From Takakia lepidozioides (Eukaryota; Streptophyta; Takakiopsida; Takakiales; Takakiaceae): a stretch of DNA of 64,000 nucleotides. The position numbers and the translations under genes were made by a program. The first letter of the stretch is position 1. The number at the start of each line of letters is the position of its first letter. Location: contig CM060733.1 of assembly GCA_030704615.1 (NCBI GenBank), positions 31,124,001 to 31,188,000 on the forward strand, written 5' to 3'. Below are positions 10,856 to 21,619 of the stretch, piece after piece. Under the pieces are notes generated by a model. It ran no database searches. It had not been told where the DNA came from and worked only from the letters and a program-made list of their open reading frames with translations.

Positions 10856-11264
10856 CTGCAAACATCTGCTCACGCACGCGCTTCACCAGGTTCTCTCCCA
10901 TGACACCAAAGGAATAGTGTTGGGCAAGGTAGCCAAACAAAGCGACAGCCCCAACCAAGCCTGCAAAATATAAGTGAATACTTGTTGATCTGTTTCTCCA
11001 TATTTCTATGATCTGTAATGTAGTAAGCACTCAAAACCAGGCTTATAAGAAGTGCAAATCCTGGGTTGAGGACACCCGTTATACACGATCCAACCGTACC
11101 AACGAGCAGGCATTCAGGCAAGTTCATCTTGAACATACGTAGAATGGATCCACGGGGGACTGGCTCTGAAATATCCATTTCTCTCATCGAAGACTCTGAG
11201 ACATCTGATCTGAAACTGTGGCTCGGCTTCCTGCCTGATTTTGACATGCTCGACCTGGAGATCC
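10856..11264 (-). pseudogene. ABCB transporter exons (start of second transmembrane domain)
   Basis: On the minus strand an acceptor (CTGACAG) precedes an exon from 11264 encoding the linker and start of the second membrane domain of an ABCB/MDR protein: FKMNLPECLLVGTVGS, NPGFALLIS and EKQINKYSLIF. A second segment continues AVALFGYLAQHYSFGVMGE and VKRVREQMFA and ends at a good donor (GCAG|GTAACG) at 10856. Between them, near 10980, only TTTTGCAG remains where an intron or a few codons would be expected, and the two parts are in different frames. I read this as a collapsed intron or indel, so a pseudogene fragment. Confidence 0.7.
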
Positions 11265-11594
11265 TGTCAGGAGAGATTGACAGAAGAGAGTAAGAAGAAA
11301 TGTGTTACATCCACAGGAAGCCCTCAAGACCCATTTGCCACATCAGAACAACACGTGTAGGATTCTTTCACTGGTTCAGTGGTTCCCTTGTGTTGCTCAT
11401 TTCTCAGAGAGATGAAATGAATTGATACTGTATAGCATCCACAAATAAGGGATAAGAATATAGACCCCACCCCCAGTTCCGGCTCAACAAAAGGGAAAAG
11501 ACACTAGCTTTCTGAGGGGCTCACTCCAGCGATGGATGAAAGAAAGCCTGAAACAAGAAAGAGATGGGGTCCCCAACAAGCAGCCCCGCAGCAA

Positions 11595-12060
11595 CTACTG
11601 ATCAATGGATTGCTTAGTATTTAATGCTTTGTGCAGAGATGCTGCCAAGCATCTGATCCTAGAAGTGGAGCACATCTGTGAGGGATTTGCTATCTCGGAA
11701 TAGACATGACGTCTCCCCCGAATCTCGAGAAAGCATGAAACAAGGAGAGAAAGGAAAAAAACAAACAACAACAGGGAGAGAGCTCTCTGGTGAGAATATC
11801 CCCTACAATGTATCAGAAAATGGATATTGTCTTCAGGCTGCCCGCACAGCCGACATTTACAGTATCCTTTTCTTCTCTGCCCCTGTTTCTTGTAAGGTAG
11901 GCTTCCCACCCGGAGTATAAATTCCAGTCTAGTGCCGAGGGTAAGTAGGCCCTTGAGATCACCCTTAATGTCCTCGCCCATGTCAGACTCAAAACAAAGT
12001 TCAGGGAAGCTTTATGCCTCTAACTTCATTTTCATCGGACAGTGTCGGGCAACTAACCAT
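11595..12060 (-). pseudogene. LINE-A fragment, zinc-knuckle region (copy B)
   Basis: The minus-strand frame 11981-11595 begins MGEDIKGDLKGLLTLGTRLEF and contains a C-x2-C-x5-H-x4-C-like cluster (LCGQPEDNIHFLIHC). This is the C-terminal zinc-finger segment of plant LINE ORF2 proteins. The end after YSHQRALS is unrelated low-complexity sequence, so the copy is truncated. It lies immediately 3' of, and in the same orientation as, the longer copy at 12.1-13.6 kb. Confidence 0.65.
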
Positions 12061-12092
12061 TCTGGCTTCAGACACTGCAACCATAGAGCCAT

Positions 12093-13580
12093 AGAGATTG
12101 TACTCATAAGACGTTGTTTGCCGTAGCCTTGTGGCCATTGACCCCGCGCCCAGTTTGAGCGGGAACAAAAGGGACAGAACCTACCTCTGTCAGGGGCTGA
12201 CGTTGGTAGTAAGACTTACCTCCATATAAAGAATTAATCCGGGTTTTCCAGATATCCTCTAGAAATCCCTTCACACAAGCATCAATCTGTTGTGTGTGAT
12301 TTGCCCAAAAACTAGGCCTCAGGAGGGCCTGGGCTTTTGGCTCAGCCTCGAGACTTTCAAAGTTGGTAAACAGGGGTACAGGCACAATTCCCTTAATAGA
12401 TTTGAAGAGAGCGTCTCTTTGGTGAGAGAACCCCAGACAGTGTATCAGAAAATGAATACCGTCTTCAGATTGCCCACACAACGGGCAATTGCACTCTCCC
12501 TTTCCTCTCTGCTTCTGTTTGTTGTTCAAAGGTAGGCTTCCTGCCCTGAGTTTAAATTTCAGTCTAGTGCCGAGAGTGGGTAGACCCTTGAGGTCATCCA
12601 AGATGTCCTCCCCCATGTCACAGACTGGAAACAAGTTTAGGGAAGTTTTCTGCCTAACTTCATTTTCATCAGACAATCTCATGGCAACAGACATGGCTGA
12701 GGACAGTACAGCCTCTAAGTCAGATTTATCCAGCAGGGTCAAGACTTGCGGATCCAGGTCCAGGTCCTTGAGAATCTCTTCTACTCTCTTCTGCCATGAC
12801 TTAGCCTGTTTGATAGACAGGGCGGTCCTGTTTCCAAGATATAGAGTCGATTAACTTAGGATATCTGGTGTTGGGCATATGTTGCAGCTGACCCCACCAT
12901 CTGACCTTGAATTCATCTTGTCGGGAGCTTAAGGACGGAATGCCAAACTCACCGCGAACAGCCACATTGGCTGTTTTGGATCATGCTGACATACACTCCT
13001 TAAGCACCCCCACTTGAATGGATTCTAGAGACTTAGCTTGGTTGGAGTTATCAACCCATATAGCAGATCTGTACTCCAAGGCAGGTCTAATAACGCAAAG
13101 CATGGTTTTCTTAACCTCAGAGTTGACCCCTCTGCAGTGGAAAAATTTAGTGAGCCCCAGAGCTTTGCCCTTGCCAGTTTGAACAACTTTCCGGATATGT
13201 GCATCCCAATTACAATTGGAGGAGAACTCAACGCCCAGGTAAGTGTAGGAAGGGAGGACCGGGATCTCTTGGCTACTCCACTGCCACTTAAGATCACTTC
13301 CTCCCTCTCCTCTGTCGTTGAATGCTACCACTGCACATTTGCTGACATTAGCCTCTAGCCCCCAAAGATCAAAGTATCTCTTCGCGCAATCAATCAACTC
13401 CTGGAGATTGGTTGGAGTCTCCCCTATGCCTGCGAAGTCATCCGCAAACATAAGGGCTAGTATGGTGGTATCACCCACCCTTAACCCAAATCCCTCACTT
13501 TCCACATCCTCGAGGAGTTGATTGATGAAAACATTGAAGAGCAGAGGGGAGAGAGTACAACCTTGAGCTACACCTTACTA
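12093..13580 (-). pseudogene. LINE-A, reverse transcriptase to zinc knuckle (copy A)
   Basis: This is the longest LINE copy. From about 13578 the minus strand encodes a QGCTLSPLLFN block, then ALMFADDFAG with the FADD form of the catalytic YxDD box, and then GLEANVSKCAVVAFN and YTYLGVEFSS (13505-12981). After frameshifts near 12850-12980 a 212-codon frame (12742-12104) carries LSDENEV, GLPTLGTRLKFKL and the zinc cluster CPLCGQSEDGIHFLIHC. The 5' half (endonuclease and first RT motifs) is missing, as in target-primed 5' truncation. Bases 12093-12160 are identical to the patch inserted in the PPR gene at 57095-57162. Confidence 0.8.
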
Positions 13581-13922
13581 AATGCTCCTCATTTGGTTGT
13601 GAAGGCATTGTCATCATCAGAAGGATTTGTAGTGAGCCGTGGTGCGATGCTCAATTGTTGCGTGAAGGGTTGAGATTCTCGTTTCCTGTTTGTGCTGTTG
13701 TGGATCTATTGGTTTTTCTCTTTATCTCTCTCTCTTGTCCAGCTTGTAACTTTAGTTTTTGTTCCTGCAGGTTTTGAAGCATTTGCTGATGCATAGGCCT
13801 TGTATGGCATAGATATATAGTGATAGCTTCTTCGGCAACACTCCGCCATTTTTCTTCTGAAAAACAATGAAACACAGGATGTATGTATGTAAGACCATGG
13901 GGATGACCCACCCCTTTTTGTA
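13581..13922. other. Unassigned spacer with a short reverse-strand open frame
   Basis: A minus-strand frame (13926-13651, about 90 codons) includes KWRSVAEEAITIY and a Gln/Lys-rich tail with a possible splice acceptor (TTTTTCAG) near 13858. It reads like an exon of a gene or transposon, but I do not recognise it. Confidence 0.3.
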
Positions 13923-14135
13923 CCAATTGAATGTAGTTCTCAGAATTCGTCGCTAGTAGTGCGGAGCAACGCGAAGCCCTAGTTCTAGCGATGACCGAAG
14001 GTCGGAAGCTAGTTTAGCGTAGAGCAGGAATAGGGTGCCATAGTGCCACGTTTTTGTCGCCACGTCATCGTTGCCACGTTTCATCGCCACGTTTCGTCGT
14101 CAAATTCTTTGGAATCTGCCCGAGCTGCCCGCCCG
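13923..14135 (+). repeat. Dispersed repeat R, copy 1
   Basis: This is about 210 bp containing CGCTAGTAGTGCGGAGCAAC, the GTCGGAAGCTAGTTTAGCG block and several short CCACGTTT-like words. Matching copies lie at 18624-18850 (same strand) and about 20092-20272 (opposite strand). All three border PPR/PDF pseudogene segments. Confidence 0.75.
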
Positions 14136-14289
14136 GAAAACGCCAATAGAATTTCGCGCCAAGTGTTTCGAAACTGCCCAAACTGCCCTGCATCTTTGAT
14201 CTCTTGAACCACAGGAGGGGTTTCACAGGCCGATCGCGATTCGCAGATGGAGACGTTCAGAGATTATGAGTACGCAGCAGGAGCTCTCG

Positions 14290-14625
14290 CAGCAGATGGT
14301 GGGACAACTGCAATAGCAAGGTGTGGCTTTTCTTAATGTACGATGTGACGAAGTTTGTCCATCCTGCAAATGGGGGTTCTTAGTACCGTGATTTGGTATT
14401 CTTCCTGATTTTTACAAGGTTCATGGGAGAATCAGCTTGGTCTTAGCAGGCCATGTTTCAATCTCTGCTTGCTCAGCTGCACCCGTGGTGGTTCTCACAT
14501 ACAATCGGACATTACCTGACTACAGACACAAGCAGCACACACAAAGGTCCTTTTGGGTTGATGGTCGCCAAATCCTCCTTGGGTCATGACACAAGGTCAA
14601 GGACAATGTGGTGAGGACAATGATT
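14290..14625 (+). pseudogene. PDF-motif module, copy 1
   Basis: The first half of a PDF motif (ATGGTGGGACAAC, the WWDN-coding core) lies near 14300, just before a donor-like AAG|GTGTGG. About 170 bases later, after a CTCACA-type acceptor region, comes the second half coding PDYRHK and a short continuation (about 14516-14620). This matches the two-exon layout of the gene at 59 kb. The copy is degenerate and stops near 14620, so it cannot encode a protein by itself. It lies just upstream of PPR pseudogene A. Confidence 0.6.
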
Positions 14626-14652
14626 TGTGCAGAGGCATGGATAGCTAAGGAG

Positions 14653-17600
14653 CAGGGATAGTGTGTGGGTGGACAATAAACCTACATGGGTAGATGGTCA
14701 ACTAAAGGCAGCAGCTGCAGCGGCACAGTTGATAGAATTAGGCACCTCAACCATGACCACAACTTCTGAAAGAGGATCAAAAGAAGGAGTCCACAATGCC
14801 TCTTTTGGCACTTCTGGGCATGTGAAGATACTTTGTGCGGCAGGCAGCCTGACAAAGGCTCTACAGACTTCAAACCAAGGAGGCATTTCAGCGGATTCAG
14901 ATACGTATGTCTGTCTGTTGCTTAAGTGCATGAAGATGGAAGGTCTGGAAGCTGGAAAGCAGGTGCACACTCACATTATCCAAAGTGGATTCACAACAAA
15001 TGTTTTTCTACTCAACACCCTTGTCCAGCCTGCAAATCTTAGTTCAATCTCTGCCTGCTCAGCTGCACCGTGGTGGTTCTTACATACCAATCCAACATTA
15101 CCTGACTACAGACACAAGCAGCACACACAAGAGGTCCTTTTGGGTTGATGGTCGGCCAAATCCTCCATGGGTCATGACACAAGGTCAAGGACAATGTGGT
15201 GAGGGCACATTCTTCGACCTATTTCAGCCTGTTTTGCCCTCTCATCAGACTCAGCCCTAAGATGCATATTGAATTCTGTAAGTTAGCTGGTTGGGTACAA
15301 TGATTTGGTATTCTTCATGATGTTTACAAGGTTTTTGGGAGAGTAAGCTTGGTCTTAGCAGGCCATGCCCTCCAAGGTCACGTTCATTCTACTCTCAAGG
15401 CATGTGCCAGCATAGGTGCCCTGGAAAAGGGAAAACAGGTCCAAGCTGACATTTTGAAAGCTGGAATTGCACCAAATGTCATTCTAGAGACTGCCCTTGC
15501 TGCCATGTAGGCCAAGTGCGGGAGCATGAAGGAGGCCCGTCGAGTTTTCGACAATATGGCTGGACAAGATGTGGTTTCATTGTGCGATGATTGCTGCAGG
15601 ATATGCTCAGCAAGGGTGTGGTCACCTTGGAGACCTATGAGCAAATGATATGGGAAGGGTGGGTACCGGAAAAAGTCACATTCACTTCCGTTCTCAATGC
15701 ATGTGGCAGCCTGGCAGACCTGGAAAAGGGCAAAAAGATCCATGCTGGTATTATCAAAACCAGAATTGAGCCAAATATTGTCCTGGAAACTGCTCTTGCT
15801 AACATGCCACTTATCATACAGTGTTTGGTGAGAAACTGAGCAAGGGAATTTGAGATGCATATTGAATTCTGTAAGTTAGCTCGTTGGGTGTATCTGTGGT
15901 GTTTGATCATGTGGAACATAATGTTGGCAGGATTTACCAAGCATGGGTGTGGTAGGAATGCTTTGGAGACCTATGAGCAAATGTTGCGCTAAAGGGTGAA
16001 GCCCAACCACATCACATTTGTTTGTGTTTACAATGCGTGTGCAAGCCGGGGAGCTCTGGAAAAGGGGAAAGAGGTCCATGGTGACATCCTCAAAGCTGGA
16101 ATTGTACCAGATGTCATTCTGCAAACTGCTCTAGTGGACATGTATGCCAAATGTGGGTGCATTAAGGATGCGAAGGGAGTTTTCAACACTATGGCTGAAC
16201 AAGATGTGGTGTCATTGGACGCGATGCTTGCAGGGTATGCACAGCAAGAACGTGGTATGGAGGCTTTGGAGACTTATGAACAAATGATGGGAGAAGGAGT
16301 GAAGCCCGACCACATCACGTTTGGGTGCGTTTGCAATGCGTGTGCAAGCCTGGCAGCTCTGGAAAGGGGCAAAGAGGTCCATGGCGACATCTTCAGAGCT
16401 GGAATTGTACCAGATTTCATTCTGAACAATACCCTGGTGGACATGTTTGCAAAATGTGGGTGCATCTAGGACGCAATGGGAGTGTTCAACACTATGGCTG
16501 AACAAGATGTGGCGTCGTGCAAGCCTGGCAGCCCTAGAGAAGGGCAAAGAGGTATGGACAGCAGGGACGTGGGATGCAGGCTTTGGAGACCTATGAGCAA
16601 ATGATGTGTGATGGGGTGAAGCCCGACCACATCACATTTGTGTGCGTTTGCAGTGCGTGTGCAAGCCTGGCAGCCCTGGAAAAGGGCGAAGAGGTGCATG
16701 GCGACATCGTCAGAGCTGGAATTGTACCAGATGTGATCCTGAACTCTGCCCTGGTGGACATGTATGCCAAATGTGGGTGCATGGAGGATGCAAAGGGAGT
16801 GTTCGACAATATGGCTGAATGAGATGTGGTGTCGTGGAATGCAATGATCGCAGGATATGCACAACATGGTTGTCATAGGGAGGTCCTGCAACTATTTGAA
16901 GGAATGCAAAAGAGCGGCTTGAAGCAGTATGTGTTCTCTCTGCATGCAGCCACACTGGCCTTCTGAATGAAGGTAGACGCTACTTCGATTCCCTGATTCA
17001 AGATCATGGTGTCACTCCGACAGTATAGCACTTTGGCTGCATGGTGGACCTTCTTGGACGTGCGGGACAACTGGATGAGGCAGTGGACCTGATTAATAAA
17101 ATGCCAATCAATCCAGATGTTGTGGTGTGGAAGGCCTTGTTTAGTGCCTGCAGAATCCATGACAATGTAGAGATGGCTCAACGTGCGGCAACATCTATCC
17201 TCAAGTGGAATGAACAGGATGCCGCGACTTATGTTGCTATCAAACATCTATGTTGCAGCTTGCAGGTGCGTTGATACTGTAAAGGTAAGAAGAATGATGA
17301 AGGTCAGAGGGGTTGAAAAGGAGCCTGGTTACTGCTGTATTGAGGTTTGCAACAGGGTGCACACCTTCGTTGTAGATGACAAGTTGCATCCCAGAATTAA
17401 GGAAATCCATGCTGAGCTGAGAAGATTGTCTGGGAAGATGAAGGAGGCGGGGTATGTGCACTTTGTATTGCATGATGTGGGGAGGAGGAAAAGGAATTTT
17501 CTCTTTGCCACCATAGTGAGAAGCTGGCCATTGGTTTTGGGCTGATCAGCATGACCCCTAGGACGCCTCTCCGTCTCATCAAGAATCTTCGAGTGTGTGG

Positions 17601-17721
17601 TGACTGCCACACCTCCACCAAATTCATCTCAAAGATTGTTGACCGAGCAATTGTTGTATGGGACGCTAACTGCTTTCACCACTTTGAAGATGGGATTTGT
17701 TCTTGTGGTGATTACTGGTGA
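14653..17721 (+). pseudogene. PDF-PPR-DYW pseudogene A
   Basis: This near full-length relative of the 56.8-59.4 kb gene is broken by many stops and frameshifts. It starts with a second PDF-type half motif (DSVWVDNKPTWVDGQL, about 14653) followed by an Ala-rich stretch. PPR repeats of PLS type run from 14900 to about 17030 (YVCLLLKCMKMEGLEAGKQ, then recurrent ALVDMYAKCG and KEVHGDI blocks). The E region follows (MVDLLGRAGQLDEAVDLI at 17041, CIEVCNRVHTF at 17340). The DYW deaminase end has [13 protein letters not shown] and stops at GDYW (17721). The PPR part is interrupted at 15030-15360 by a PDF-module copy. Stops occur, for example, at 15508, 15991, 16468 and 16820. Confidence 0.85.
15030..15365 (+). 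repeat. PDF-motif module, copy 2 (inside PPR pseudogene A)
   Basis: A PDF second half (PDYRHKQ, then WVDGRPNPPWVMTQGQGQ in another frame) and its GEGTFFDLFQPVLPS extension lie inside PPR pseudogene A. It replaces the expected second PPR block. Downstream comes the TTGAATTCTGTAAGTTAGC word that also follows other copies. Confidence 0.6.
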
Positions 17722-17829
17722 AAGGATGTCTTCTTGGAAAGATGCGAGTGTCTTGCTTCATTTATTGATCTGTGACTTAGCTACTCACACCATCCACCAT
17801 TTCCCGAAAGTATTGACCATGATGTACTG

Positions 17830-18505
17830 TTGAGTGTATTTCCTATGCCATAAATCCACAGGAAATGATAGTGGGGTCTACCCGGCATAGGTGGGAAGTC
17901 AGCCCATAATTGCACTTGACTAAAGGGGTGATTTTTGACCGATTCTGGTGACAGTGGATGGAAATCAGAGTGCTGTCCTAATTCTGGGTTTGGGTGGTGG
18001 AGCTTCTCCAAAGCTTCAAGATGGAAGTGAATACGAATTTTAATGAGCTTGATGAGAGGGGCAGCCCTGTGCACAAGTTTGTTCAGCATCAATGGTGGGA
18101 CAACCGAGGCAAAAATGTGAATGCCTGTCTGATTACCTGTCATTCTGAACACTATGGCTGAACGAGATGTGGTGTCGTGGATTGTGATGTTTGCAGGGTA
18201 TGCACAACAGGGGTGCGGGATGGAGGCTTTGGAGACCTATGAGCAAATGATGGGGGAAGGGGTGAAACCGCCCACATAACGTTTGTGTGCGCAAGTGGAA
18301 GCCGCAGCAGCAGCGGCACAAGTGGACATGTATGTTAAATGTGGGTGCATCGAGGATGCGAAGGGAGTTTTCAAGACTAAGGCTGAATGAGATGTGGTGT
18401 CATGGAACTCAATGCTTGCAGGGTATGCATAGCAGGGGCGCGGGATGGAGGCCTTGGAATGATGTGTGAAGGGGTGAAGCCTAACCACATCACGTGCATC
18501 GGTAT
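17830..18505 (+). pseudogene. PDF half-motif and PPR fragment B
   Basis: A WWDNR-coding half PDF motif lies at about 18087-18116 (FVQHQWWDNRGKNVN). It is followed from about 18145 by PPR blocks: DVVSWIVMFAGYAQQGCGM, then VDMYVKCGCIEDAKG and a second DVVSWNSMLAGYA. Stops and frame changes are frequent. It ends near 18505, before repeat R copy 2. Confidence 0.65.
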
Positions 18506-18623
18506 TTGTTGTTTCCTTCGAGGTTCAGTGTCGGGATGCTATGGAGGGCTTGGGTTTCTCGATTTTTCTGGATTTTTTTTCTTTCCTTATTTCAGGAGGG
18601 CAATCAGTGCAGCTACATGGGGT

Positions 18624-18850
18624 GCCAATTAAATGTAGTTCTCAGAATTCGTCGCTAGTAGTGCGGAGCAACGCGAAACCCTAGTTCTAGCGACGACCGA
18701 AGGTCGAAAGCTAGTTTAGCGTAGAGCAGGAATAGGGTGCCAAAGTGCCACGTTTTTGTTGCCATGTCATCATTGCCACATCACCATTGCCACGCGTTTT
18801 GTCGCCACGTTTCGTTGTCAAATTCTGTCAAGTCTGCCCGAACTGCCCGA
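18624..18850 (+). repeat. Dispersed repeat R, copy 2
   Basis: This is the second forward copy of the repeat at 13923-14135, including the GTCGCTAGTAGTGCGGAGC and TAGTTTAGCGTAGAGCAGG words. It is followed by a CG-alternating stretch (CGCGCGCGC near 18865). Confidence 0.75.
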
Positions 18851-19144
18851 ACTTGTCACTCACGCGCGCGCGCTGCTGCTTCTTTCTCGCTCGCTGTCTT
18901 CGTTTATGTTTGCGTGTCTCTGTGTGCGTCTGCCTTTGTGTGCTAGGTGTGGTTGCTGGAATCATGGCTGGTGTGGAGGGATAGCACCAACAATGCAGGA
19001 GAAATTCACAACGAGGAGGAGAAGAAGCCTTTGGAGGGGGGGAGGTCACATTAATCTGAAAGTGAAGGGTCAGGGAATGGAAGCCCGTGGCATTTTTGTA
19101 GGGTTTGTTTCCCTGTTAGGCTTGAAGTCGTTAGGATCGTAGAG

Positions 19145-19360
19145 AATGGCACTTCTGGGCATGTGAAGATGTTTTGTGCGGCAGGCAGTCTGACAGAGCT
19201 CTACAGACTTTAAACCAAGGATCCAAGCATGAGATGCTTTGGAGACCTATGAGCAAATGATGCGTGAAGGGTTGAAGCCCAACCACATCACGTTTGTTTG
19301 TGTTTATGACCAGATGATACACAAAGGGGTGATGGCAAATGCGGTCACATTCACTTGCGT
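19145..19360 (+). pseudogene. PPR fragment C
   Basis: A short recombined PPR piece. It has the GTSGHVKMFCAAGSLT segment that precedes the PPR array in other copies, joined to an ETYEQMMREGLKPNHITFVC block. It is out of frame and truncated. Confidence 0.6.
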
Positions 19361-19635
19361 ATACCATAGCCACCAACTTGACAGGAAATGGTCAGCTTAT
19401 AGATCAGTTTCGCTACATCAGGTGTTAGAAAGTTTCTTTCTTCTAAAGTTGAATCAGAGTTTTATGGTTGTAGTGGCTGGTTGGGGCCACAATTTTCTTT
19501 CCTGAATTGGAGTTGACCATTTTGTCTTTGCAAAACTGGCCTTCCCTAAGCCGTGCTTCAAAAGCATGTTGCTCCATGCTTGTTGCCCGAGCCCATTAAG
19601 CTACTGTTGGCTTCTGCCCAATCTGTTCCATCAAG

Positions 19636-20030
19636 CTATCCCTCACTTTTTCCATTTAAAAAAAATCCTCCACACCCATCATTGGCACCATAGTTTGTTA
19701 CTTCTAAAACAGTATCTGAGAGCAGGAGATTGTATCTCTCCTCTTCTGCCTTCCCAAAAGAATGTCTCTCAAGCAAAGTCCACAAATCTGTCTCACGCCG
19801 AGTCTGATTAGAGGGCAAAACAGGCTGAAACAGGTCGAAGAAGAAGGTGCCCTCACCACATTGTCCTTGACCTTGTGTCACGACCCATCGAGGATTTAAC
19901 CGACCATCAACTCCATCAACCCAAGAGGACCTCTTGTGTGTGCTGCTTGTGTGTGTAGTCAGGTAATGTCGGATTGGTCTGTGAGAACCACCACGGTGCA
20001 GCTGAGCAGGCAGAGATTGAAACACGGCGT
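19636..20030 (-). pseudogene. PDF-motif module, inverted copy 3
   Basis: The minus strand keeps an open frame of about 129 codons (20025-19636). It contains the PDF second-half signature (THKRSSWVDGVDG, NPRWVVTQGQGQ) and the GEGTFFFDLFQPVLPS extension, and then runs into unrelated sequence. The persistence of this extension in frame across copies suggests it was once coding. Confidence 0.55.
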
Positions 20031-20091
20031 AAGCCCAAGCTGACCCTTGTAAATGCGCTCAAGGACGCGGGGGCATCCCTTCCCCGCGCTG

Positions 20092-20272
20092 CTTTTCGGG
20101 CATTTCGGGCAGGTTCCAAAGAATTGACGACGACGATGACCTGGCTACAATGACATGCGACGAAATGTGGCTACGATGACATGTGACGAAACGTGGCAAC
20201 GATGACTTGGCACTATGGCACCCTATTCCTGCTCTACGCTAAACTAGCTTCCGACCTTCGGTCGTCGCTAGA
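20092..20272 (-). repeat. Dispersed repeat R, inverted copy 3
   Basis: Reverse-complement copy of the repeat at 13923-14135, ending in the CGACCGAAGGTCGGAAGC word. It lies next to the inverted PDF module, so the two moved or were inverted as one segment. Confidence 0.7.
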
Positions 20273-20339
20273 ATATATTAATAGCAAGGTAATAGGAAGC
20301 AATTGAAATGTTAAAGTGCGCCATGTTTTTTAATATGTT

Positions 20340-21010
20340 TTTTGTTTGTGTTTTTTTTTCCGTGGCGGCGCCAGCCTCGTGGGTCCACGCCAGGCCACAA
20401 GCTTGGTGCACTTGGCCAGGCGCTACAGCCGCGTGGCCAGTTTCCGCACGCGCGGGGAAGGCGTCACGTCACGTGGCGCGGTGTTTTTTTTTTTTTTTTT
20501 TTTTTTTTGGGGGGGGTTTCGGCCGCACTCTCGGCGCGTCGCCACGCGGCCAGGTGGTACATCCCGCACATGCGCGCCCTAGCCTGCCACTTCCGCACGC
20601 ACTGACAGGTGCCATGTGGCGAAGCGCCAATTTGTATTTTTATTTTTATTTATTTTTTGGGTTGGGTTGGGTTGGTGGCGGCCGCACGCTCGGCGCGTCG
20701 CCACGCGGCCAGGCGGTACAGCCCGCACGCACGAGCTCTGGCCTGCCACGTTCCGCACGACGAGCTGGCGGCGCTACGTGGCGAAGCGCCAAATATTGGT
20801 GTTTTTTTTTTTTGATTTGGTGGGTGGCGGCGCCTGTTGACGCGCCTCGCCTCGTGGGCCCACGCCAGCGTATGGCGCCTTCCCGCTCGTGTGTAATGTG
20901 GCTCGTGGGGCCAGCGCGCGCGCGGGCGTTTTGCAGCGCCAGGCCACGGGGCGAGGCGCCATGGATTTTTTTTATTTTTTTTTTCAGATTTCGGTGGAGC
21001 GAGCCAGGGA
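20340..21010. repeat. GC-rich tandem block punctuated by poly-T
   Basis: Three to four diverged units of roughly 160-190 bp, each with a CG-rich core (CGGCGCGTCGCCACGCGGCC) and a GGCGAAGCGCCAA edge, are separated by runs of 10-24 T (near 20484, 20638, 20802 and 20968). Long open frames exist on both strands only because of the base composition. I do not support a gene here. Confidence 0.65.
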
Positions 21011-21574
21011 GGTTTTCCTAACGGAGCCGCCACTTCGTCCTCCTCCGTAACCCTAGCCGCCGCCGCCGCCGACGCCACCCTCCCAAATTTAAATGTGTGT
21101 TTTTTTTTTGCTGTTGGTTGATCACGGGGTGGCTGCCCTGTGTGGCGCTGCAGCTGTTGGATTTTGAAGATCCAACGGACGCGGGGTTGAGTAGATTTTT
21201 TTTTTTTTTTTTTGTTTGTTGGTTTGTCCGAGCCGTTGGATCTCACTACAACAGATCGAGGTATATCTGACTGCCGAGCCGTGGTAGTCATGGTTTTTCT
21301 GACTTTGACCATGACTTCCCTGTATTTTTGGACCAAATGGGGCTTCACGTAGTCGTTGAAATAACTACGTGACTACGTAGTCCTTGGGCGACTACTTTGA
21401 TAGACGTCGTCATGACTGCATGGCTCCGCACTAAACGGATGGTCAATGATGGTTGACCAGTGCGAGCTCACCACCAAATAGTCGCCGGAATGACTTCTAG
21501 TCCAAGCCTGGTAGCCAAAAGGTTAAAAAGGTTTAAAAATTGCTTATAGGGTTGTGCATGAGAGGGCAGGACTT

Positions 21575-21605
<31 letters not shown>

Positions 21606-21619
21606 CTCCCTGCGCGGTT

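Noticed and set aside
15384-18488. Many reverse-strand open frames opposite PPR sequence
   Set aside because: They are antisense shadows of the PPR repeats, showing the same repeated words in each unit.
20308-21348. Long open frames (about 230 codons) on both strands
   Set aside because: They arise from CG-rich tandem units and poly-T runs. Composition is extreme, frames overlap on both strands and no domain is seen.
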